A DNA stretch of 29,478 nt from assembly GCA_900540735.1 (NCBI GenBank), contig UQHB01000035.1:1-29478 (forward strand). Reading direction: 5' to 3'. The stretch is from an uncultured Megasphaera sp. GTDB taxonomy: Bacteria > Bacillota > Negativicutes > Veillonellales > Megasphaeraceae. Shown here one piece after another: positions 24,565-29,478 of this stretch. Made by a program: the position numbers and the translations under genes. Numbering within the stretch: position 1 is the stretch's first letter; the number at the start of each line of letters is the position of its first letter. Under the pieces are notes generated by a model. It saw only the letters and a program-made list of their open reading frames with translations, was not told the DNA's origin and did no database searches.

Positions 24565-25215
24565 AGGATGTTACTAGTGATTTTCCTAAGAGAAAGGCTT
24601 GCTGGCAGTCTTTAGTAAAGTGGGTTTGGCGGTACGCTGCTTTGGCAGATTCCGAAAAGAGGTCGGCTTTATACTTGCTGTAGTCGTCGAATTGATACGT
24701 ATTGTATACGTGCAAGGTCTTCAGTGGCGTAAAGGCGAGTCCTAAGAAGAGTTCCAGACGTGAGAGTACCTGCTCATAGGCCATGGCCTCGTATTGTTCT
24801 TGCGTGACATTCATCGTGTAAATACAGGCCGTCTTTGCTTTCTTTGGTGCTAAGGACGTGTGGGCTGCATCGTAGACGAGGTAAGGAAAGAGGAGCCGCT
24901 CCAAAAAAGAACGCACCTGCCCCGTAACGTCCATGAAATAAATGGGTGAACCAATGATGAGTACATCTGCTGTTGCCACTTGTTATAACAGCAGATGTAC
25001 GTCGTTGGGAATAGCACAATGGCCGTAGGTCTTGCTCCCTAAGCGTTTACAGCCTGTATAGGTATACTCATAGAGATGAATCAGTGTCGAATGGATGTCT
25101 GACGCTGCATAGCCTGCGGCTTTAGCACCGGCGACGGCACCGTTTAAGGCATGCTGGAGTAAAGTCGCTGTATTTTTGTCTTTCTGGGACTGCCATTGAT
25201 AGCGAAGATATTCAT
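24563..25215 (-). pseudogene. NAD(P)H-dependent FMN reductase, frameshift plus ochre codon
   Basis: Starts at ATG 25215-25213 behind AAAGGAGG and reads MNIFAINGSPRK, the flavodoxin-fold FMN loop. One A appears lost from the following A-run near 25185, since the next codons DKNTATLLQHALNGA lie in another frame. The new frame continues through YTGCKRLGS and CAIPND, then meets TAA at 24985-24983. It resumes in the same frame as ATADVLIIGSPIYFMDVTGQ and SFLERLLFPYLVYD. Some 217 codons match a full family member, an iron-sulfur flavoprotein or FMN reductase that uses NAD(P)H. The ochre falls inside a perfect inverted repeat (24961-25000). It is divergent from the HxlR gene, a usual partner for such reductases. 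Confidence 0.85.
24961..25000. repeat. 14-bp perfect inverted repeat inside the FMN reductase pseudogene
   Basis: GTACATCTGCTGTT (24961-24974) and AACAGCAGATGTAC (24987-25000) are exact reverse complements around a 12-base loop. One arm encodes the conserved TADVL codons of the FMN reductase. The other arm replaces the preceding codons with a sequence unlike the family, and the TAA lies in the loop. Confidence 0.8.
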
Positions 25216-25231
25216 GATACCCTCCTTTTAT

Positions 25232-25242
25232 AGTATAATACT
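25232..25242. promoter_or_regulatory. Operator candidate between the divergent FMN reductase and HxlR genes
   Basis: AGTATAATACT is a perfect 5-1-5 inverted repeat in the 100-base divergent intergenic region, overlapping likely -10 elements (TATAAT on the plus strand; TATTATACT on the minus strand). A binding site for the adjacent HxlR protein is inferred. Confidence 0.35.
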
Positions 25243-25315
25243 CGTATAGATAGTGTAGCTTATTTTTACGAAGAAAATAAGTACGCAGTTTTTTCTGCCT
25301 TACTAGGAGCGCATG

Positions 25316-25711
25316 ATGAAACCAGAATTTCCTACAACTGTACCAAAGACGAATATATACCAAGATAAGGGACAGTGTCCGTTGCTCTATGCCTTGCAAA
25401 TCGTTGGGCCAAAATGGAAATTACCCATTATTGGTGCCTTATACGAAGGAAAACAACTGCGGTATAATCAGCTCAAACGCACGGTCGTAGGCATTACCAA
25501 TCTCATGCTGACTAAATCATTGCGTGAATTAGAACAGGATGGACTCGTGCAACGTATCGTCTATGACGAAGCATCGCCGCACGTTGAATACACTCTGACT
25601 GACCGCGGCCGCGCCTTGGTACCGACACTCAATGCCTTATATACGTGGGGCGAAGAGCAACTAGCGTGGCAACATCAACGAGGTAACCAGAGAACAATAG
25701 AAGATAAATGA
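25316..25711 (+). CDS. HxlR-family winged-helix regulator
   Basis: 131 residues from ATG 25316 (one more from ATG 25313; AGGAG at 25305-25309 is six bases from the second ATG and only three from the first). It has the HxlR pattern CPLLYALQIVGPKWKLPIIG, RYNQLKRTVVGITNLMLTKS and LRELEQDGLVQRIVYDEASP, then VEYTLTDRGRALVPTLNAL. These dimeric DNA-binding proteins often sense electrophiles or oxidants through an N-terminal cysteine; here the Cys in GQCPLLY fits that place. It is divergent from the broken FMN reductase, its probable former target. Intact. Confidence 0.9.
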   Translation: MKPEFPTTVPKTNIYQDKGQCPLLYALQIVGPKWKLPIIGALYEGKQLRYNQLKRTVVGITNLMLTKSLRELEQDGLVQRIVYDEASPHVEYTLTDRGRALVPTLNALYTWGEEQLAWQHQRGNQRTIEDK

Positions 25712-25753
25712 ATACATATATGTCTTTTTTGTATTCAGCGTAGTTCTTGTTTG

Positions 25754-26968
25754 TTATTCATATCGCAACGCTTCGATAGGATCGAGCTTTGCAGCTTTCC
25801 GGGCCGGATAAATGCCAAAGAAAAGGCCAATACCGACAGAGAAAGCAAAGGAAATAATAATCGGTGGGGCCGTAATGACCGTCGTTTGTCCAAAATTTGC
25901 GACTGCCATAGAGACGGCAATACCGATAATAATGCCCATGAGACCGCCAATAACGCCGATGACGACGGACTCAATGAGGAACTGCATCATAATCGTGCGG
26001 AACGTTGCGCCTAAGGCTTTGCGGATACCGATTTCCCGTGTCCGTTCCGTAACGGAGACCATCATGATATTCATAATGCCAATACCGCCGACGAGGAGGG
26101 AAATCGCAGCAATACTGCCGAGGAAAATCGTCAGCGTCGTCGTATTACTGTTCATGACTTCCATGAGGCTCGTCAAGTTACGGACTGTAAAATCGTCTTC
26201 TTTATCGCCGACAATGTGGTGGCGCTGGCGCAAGAGCGTTTCTACTTCGCTTTGGACTTGTTCAATCTTGTCCGAGCTCGATGCCTGAATATTGATGGAG
26301 CGAATATACGTAATCCCCATCAGTCGTTCTTGAGCTGTCGTCAAGGGGACGATGACCATATCATCTTGGTCACTGCCCATGGAAGACTGGCCTTTACTTT
26401 GGAGCACGCCAATGATTTTGTAAGGCTGATTGTTGATGCGGATATTTTTACCTACTGGATTGGCTGTGTCAAAGAGGTTTATTGCGACAGTCGTACCGAT
26501 GACGGCCACACGGTTACGGGAATTTAAATCTTGCTGCGTAATAAATGAGCCTGTAGCTACTGTCAAATCGCGGATATTCAAGTATTCCGGTGTGACCCCG
26601 TAGACGGAGGTATTCCAGTTTTGGTTGACGTAGACGACTTGGTACGAGCTATTGACCGTTGGTGAAACGTAGTCAATGTTCTTGATTTTCTTTTTAATCG
26701 CTTCTGCATCTTCAAGCTTTAATTTTTGGCTGGAACCGGCTGCCGAGCGAACACCGCCTTGATTTGTCGAGCCCGGTGTAACGATAATCATGTTACTGCC
26801 AAGGCTGGCAATGGAGCTCGTCACGTTTTGCCGGACCCCCATGCCGATGGAAATCATGACGATGACTGCACCGACACCGATGATGATACCGAGCATTGTC
26901 AAAATAGAGCGGAGCTTATTGGAGAGTAACGCTGTAATGGCAATGCGCACGCTTTCACTAAACAACAT
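25754..26968 (-). CDS. MacB-like ABC transporter permease (FtsX/MacB core)
   Basis: 404 residues. One membrane helix near the N-terminus (SILTMLGIIIGVGAVIVMIS), a large periplasmic MacB-type domain (about 45-275), then three C-terminal helices (FLGSIAAISLLVGGIGIMNI, VVIGVIGGLMGIIIGIAVSM, FAFSVGIGLFFGIYPARKAA). TERTREIGIRKALGA is the FtsX-type cytoplasmic coupling motif. ATG 26968 (MLFSESVRI) is chosen because the longer open frame upstream is the antisense-free remainder of the ATPase gene and is not conserved in style. The start overlaps the ATPase stop by 11 bases, showing translational coupling. With MacA and the ATPase it would drive export of peptides, macrolides or siderophores through a TolC-like channel, none of which is in the window. 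Confidence 0.9.
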   Translation of the reverse strand: MLFSESVRIAITALLSNKLRSILTMLGIIIGVGAVIVMISIGMGVRQNVTSSIASLGSNMIIVTPGSTNQGGVRSAAGSSQKLKLEDAEAIKKKIKNIDYVSPTVNSSYQVVYVNQNWNTSVYGVTPEYLNIRDLTVATGSFITQQDLNSRNRVAVIGTTVAINLFDTANPVGKNIRINNQPYKIIGVLQSKGQSSMGSDQDDMVIVPLTTAQERLMGITYIRSINIQASSSDKIEQVQSEVETLLRQRHHIVGDKEDDFTVRNLTSLMEVMNSNTTTLTIFLGSIAAISLLVGGIGIMNIMMVSVTERTREIGIRKALGATFRTIMMQFLIESVVIGVIGGLMGIIIGIAVSMAVANFGQTTVITAPPIIISFAFSVGIGLFFGIYPARKAAKLDPIEALRYE

Positions 26969-27665
26969 CCATGACCACGCCCTTTCCTTCGTCTCGCGTA
27001 ATTTGCCCGTCACACATGAGGAGCTGGCGGCTTGCACAGGCTGCAATTTCCGGTTCATGCGTAACGAGGATGACCGTTTTATTTTCTTCGTGGAGCTGTT
27101 CGAAAATGCCCATAATTTCTTTCGTCGATTTCGTATCGAGGTTGCCTGTCGGTTCGTCGGCCATGATGATGTGCGGCTCATTGACGAGGGCTCTGGCAAT
27201 GGCTACACGCTGGCGTTGGCCGCCGGAGAGTTCGTTAGGCTTATGGTGGGCCCATGTTTCCAGACCGACGGCTTTCAGTTTCTCCATAGCCCGTTCGGTC
27301 CGTTCGGCATGGCCGACCCCAGCGTAAATGAGGGGGAGGGCCACGTTATCTAAGGCCGAAATACGGGATAAGAGGTTGAAGTTCTGGAAGACGAAGCCAA
27401 TGTGTTTATTGCGCACAACAGCTAGTTCGTCGTCAGACAGATTGGCTACTTCTTTGCCGCCTAATTTGTACGACCCCGACGTTGGCCGGTCAAGGCAGCC
27501 GAGAATATTCATGAGCGTCGATTTCCCGGAGCCGGACGGCCCCATGAGTGCCGCAAATTCCCCTTCTGTAATGGTCAAGGTAATGCCGGCAAGGGCCGCA
27601 AAATCTTGGCCCCCAATATGATATATTTTTTTGATGTCTTGTAATTCAATCATTGTTCTAGCCAT
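26958..27665 (-). CDS. MacB/LolD-type ABC transporter ATPase
   Basis: 235 residues. Walker A is GPSGSGKST, the Q-loop lies in GFVFQNFNLL, the signature is LSGGQRQRVAIARAL, Walker B is IIMADEPTGNLD and the switch His is in ILVTHEPE. DEPTGNLD and the FNLL Q-loop place it in the MacB/LolD/FtsE group, which works with FtsX-fold permeases by mechanotransmission. Here the ATPase is separate, whereas E. coli MacB has it fused to the permease. It starts 14 bases after macA and overlaps the permease gene. Confidence 0.95.
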   Translation of the reverse strand: MARTMIELQDIKKIYHIGGQDFAALAGITLTITEGEFAALMGPSGSGKSTLMNILGCLDRPTSGSYKLGGKEVANLSDDELAVVRNKHIGFVFQNFNLLSRISALDNVALPLIYAGVGHAERTERAMEKLKAVGLETWAHHKPNELSGGQRQRVAIARALVNEPHIIMADEPTGNLDTKSTKEIMGIFEQLHEENKTVILVTHEPEIAACASRQLLMCDGQITRDEGKGVVMDVV

Positions 27666-27679
27666 GATGATCCACTCCG

Positions 27680-28819
27680 TTACATTGGTGGCGGCCCTTG
27701 CCGTTGATTATTCTTATTGCTAGAGGAACTACTGGACTTCGAAGCGTTATACGTAATGGATACGTTGTCACCGACGTTGAGGCCGCTTAAGATTTCGACG
27801 TATTCATCGCTGTAAATGCCTGTCGTGACCGGTACTTGTTCGCTCTGGCCGTTGGCGTTGACGCGGAGTACATAAGATCCTTTATCGTTCGTCTTGAGGG
27901 CCGCAATCGGTACGACCATAGCATCTGGTTTTTCTGCCGTATTAATATCGACGCGCGCCGTCATGCCTAAGCGTAATTCATCGCCCGGGTCATCTACATC
28001 GAGAGTGACGTAATAGTAAATAACGCTGGCCGATGATGAAGACGAGGACGAGCCGCTGCTCGATGAACCTGTCGTATTCCACGTGTTGCTCGTATCGGTC
28101 TGAGAAATCTTCGAGACGTGCGCTGTAAAGGTCTTATCTGTGTACGTATCGACCGTAAAGGTTGCGTCTTGACCGACTTGGATTTGCCCAATATCTGTTT
28201 CATCGACTTTCGCTAAGATTTGCTTTGTCGACGTATTGGCAATGTACATGATGACCGTCGGGTTGCTGTTCCCTTGGACGGCCATAGTGCCGACGCTCTT
28301 CGGTTCGCCGACGACAACGCCGTCCATCGGTGCTGTGATTACCGTTTCAGCAACGTCGGATTCTGCTTTTTCTAAGGCACTTTCAGCAGTATCGTAGTTA
28401 AATTTGGTTGTGTCTAAATCTTGTTTCGTCCCCGCACCGAGGTCATAGAGCCGTTGCGCCCGGTCTAATTCCTGCTGCGTGTTCGTGACTTTAAATTGTG
28501 CTTGGTCTCGCTGGGCTTCGTAGTCTTTCCCGTCGAGGATAGCAACAGTCTGTCCTGCAGAGACGCGGTCATTTTCTTTGACTAAGACTTGGCTAATGCG
28601 AGCCGTAATCTTTGGCGATACTTCGACCGAATCGACTGGTTTAATCGTCCCTGTAGCGGAGACTGTCGATTTTAAATTCATGCGCGTAACTTGCGCCGTT
28701 TCTACAGAGGACGCTTGCTTAGCTGCTTGCTGCCCCTCGTAATAGTGATAGCCACCGTATGCGCACGCTGCAAGAATGATGACGGCAATGGCTATTTTGA
28801 TACGTTTATCAATCTTCAT
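27680..28819 (-). CDS. macA: MacA-like periplasmic membrane fusion protein
   Basis: 379 residues. A single N-terminal membrane anchor (IKIAIAVIILAACAYGGYHY, 7-26) is followed by the lipoyl half-motif VEVSPKITARISQVLVKEND, a helical hairpin (about 100-155), ITAPMDGVVVGEPKSVGTM as the second lipoyl half, then the beta-barrel and membrane-proximal domains (VPIAALKTNDKGSYVLRVNA). A Ser-rich stretch (251-264) interrupts the beta-barrel region, and another Ser/Asn/Gln-rich tail ends in RQGPPPM; both look like flexible linkers. The protein bridges the inner-membrane MacB-type permease to an outer membrane channel. AGGGGTGG precedes ATG. First gene of a macA-ATPase-permease operon on the minus strand. 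Confidence 0.9.
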   Translation of the reverse strand: MKIDKRIKIAIAVIILAACAYGGYHYYEGQQAAKQASSVETAQVTRMNLKSTVSATGTIKPVDSVEVSPKITARISQVLVKENDRVSAGQTVAILDGKDYEAQRDQAQFKVTNTQQELDRAQRLYDLGAGTKQDLDTTKFNYDTAESALEKAESDVAETVITAPMDGVVVGEPKSVGTMAVQGNSNPTVIMYIANTSTKQILAKVDETDIGQIQVGQDATFTVDTYTDKTFTAHVSKISQTDTSNTWNTTGSSSSGSSSSSSSASVIYYYVTLDVDDPGDELRLGMTARVDINTAEKPDAMVVPIAALKTNDKGSYVLRVNANGQSEQVPVTTGIYSDEYVEILSGLNVGDNVSITYNASKSSSSSSNKNNQRQGPPPM

Positions 28820-29070
28820 AACAATCCACCCCTGGCATATATTGTCTTGTACTGCTCAAAGTATATCATGCATAGTATATACTAATAAAGTATGTCTCTT
28901 GATTTGATGAGAAGTTTAGTCGAAACTGTGATATGTGGCAACCATGTTTGAAATGAAAAAGATGACTTAATGTATGCATTAAAGAGATAGATAGAAATTA
29001 TCTTGCCAAAAGGGAAGAATCATTATTCTGTTTTAGTGATAGGAAATGGAAAATTCATGCGAAAAACGCA
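28820..29070. other. Divergent intergenic region upstream of macA
   Basis: No gene seen. It holds the macA leader, an inverted repeat near 28860-28883, and a small hairpin TTAATG-TATG-CATTAA (28967-28982). The rest is AT-rich without a recognisable element. Confidence 0.5.
28860..28883. promoter_or_regulatory. Inverted repeat in the macA promoter region
   Basis: AGTATAT (28860-28866) and ATATACT (28877-28883) are inverted arms ten bases apart, and the right arm lies in a perfect palindrome AGTATATACT (28874-28883). On the minus strand this gives overlapping -10-like TATACT elements. It may be the macA promoter with an operator. Confidence 0.4.
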
Positions 29071-29099
29071 TTGACAAATAGTAATGACAGGCGTATGAT
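29071..29099 (+). promoter_or_regulatory. Promoter of the 68-residue protein gene
   Basis: TTGACA (29071-29076), 17 bases, TATGAT (29094-29099). Near-consensus; start near 29106, leader about 57 nt. Confidence 0.75.
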
Positions 29100-29162
29100 A
29101 CATATCAAGCAAGGCGGTACAACACAAAAATTTATCAAGACCTTGTAGAAAGGGGCTTCACT

Positions 29163-29369
29163 ATGAAACAGATATTTTCCTTTAACGACATGATTAATAC
29201 GATGATGCCCTTGCCGATTAACGGCAATGCAAATGGCGATGGCATCTACTGCCGTGGCGAAGAACTGGTTGCATCTATGAGCCAGGGCCGCCAGGACGTA
29301 CAGTCTGAAAGCACGAAAGAACAAGGCCTTGATTTAAAAGGCGTATTGTGTCAGTACTGCTTTGACTAA
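29163..29369 (+). CDS. Small protein of unknown function, 68 aa
   Basis: Not recognised. It has a near-consensus promoter and AAAGGGG eight bases before ATG, so it is very likely expressed. Visible features: a methionine-rich amphipathic start (FSFNDMINTMMPLP), an Asn/Gly-rich turn (INGNANGDGIYC), a polar middle (SQGRQDVQSESTKEQ) and a C-terminal CQYC motif, giving three cysteines (one at about 30, two near the end). No membrane helix or signal peptide. A metal-binding or redox-active microprotein is possible from the cysteines, but nothing more can be said. It is divergent from the macA operon. Confidence 0.7.
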   Translation: MKQIFSFNDMINTMMPLPINGNANGDGIYCRGEELVASMSQGRQDVQSESTKEQGLDLKGVLCQYCFD

Positions 29370-29478
29370 TCGCAGCGGAAGTACGAACATACAGAAAAGA
29401 GCAGCAATATTATCATAGCATTGTGATGTGTACCCAGAATCCTGGACAAATCTTTTATTAAGTTAATATTGAGTGACT
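29370..29478. other. Right edge of the window, no gene seen
   Basis: 109 bases after the small protein gene. No convincing terminator hairpin or start codon with a ribosome binding site is visible before the window ends. Confidence 0.5.

Noticed and set aside
25710..25736. Possible terminator between hxlR-like and macB-like genes
   Set aside because: GAATACA/TGTATTC can pair, but the T-run lies in the loop, and the inner ACATATATGT has no usable loop. Too weak to call.
26790..27353. 187-residue plus-strand open frame opposite the macB-like genes
   Set aside because: It is the antisense shadow of the ATPase and permease genes, whose motifs are unmistakable on the other strand.
1..29478. CRISPR array, insertion sequence or prophage
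   Set aside because: No regularly spaced repeats, no transposase or integrase motifs, and no terminal inverted repeats with target duplications were seen. The deletions in the decayed genes are not explained by a visible element.

Overview
The window looks like chromosomal DNA of a diderm firmicute of the class Negativicutes, most like Megasphaera or a relative (an inference from gene content, not a search). It combines strong AGGAGG-type ribosome binding sites and sigma-A promoters with an outer membrane: a TonB-dependent receptor with a porin-like extension, and a MacAB-type efflux system. DapL, YchF, a GlcD-type lactate dehydrogenase and an anchor-less fumarate-reductase-like pair also fit an anaerobic fermenter.

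Layout. 3-3876: a decayed TonB receptor fused to a second beta-barrel. 4005-4339: a compact type I toxin-antitoxin locus of the par/Fst or Hol-Tox kind, with a 28-residue toxin and a convergent antisense RNA. 4450-6738: iron-sulfur and flavoprotein subunits of a fumarate reductase/succinate dehydrogenase-like enzyme. 6912-11573: a tight five-gene operon of circularly permuted ATP-grasp, alpha-E protein, transglutaminase-like protein and two AstE/AspA-type M14 proteins. The second M14 protein has lost its zinc ligands and catalytic glutamate. 11683-14261: divergent aminotransferase and M20 amidohydrolase. 14382-17963: ABC-F ATPase and D-lactate dehydrogenase-like flavoprotein, the latter behind a palindromic operator candidate. 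18257-18502: a small XRE regulator.

18698-21232 is a decaying efflux region in which HlyD, ABC-2 permease, UspA and LysR genes all carry frameshifts or internal deletions. 21324-23687 holds intact ychF and dapL. 23876-25215 holds a flavodoxin with an amber codon and an FMN reductase with a frameshift and an ochre codon; the ochre lies inside a perfect 14-bp inverted repeat that looks like a template-switch mutation. An HxlR regulator follows, then macA and the macB-like ATPase and permease genes (27680-28819, 26958-27665, 25754-26968, all minus), and an unrecognised 68-residue protein.

The most interesting material is the amide-bond operon with its catalytic/pseudo-catalytic M14 pair and hairpin-bearing leader, and the par-like toxin locus. 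Core genes are intact while surface, efflux and flavin genes are broken, which suggests selective decay of accessory functions. Sequencing or assembly error cannot be excluded from the sequence alone.
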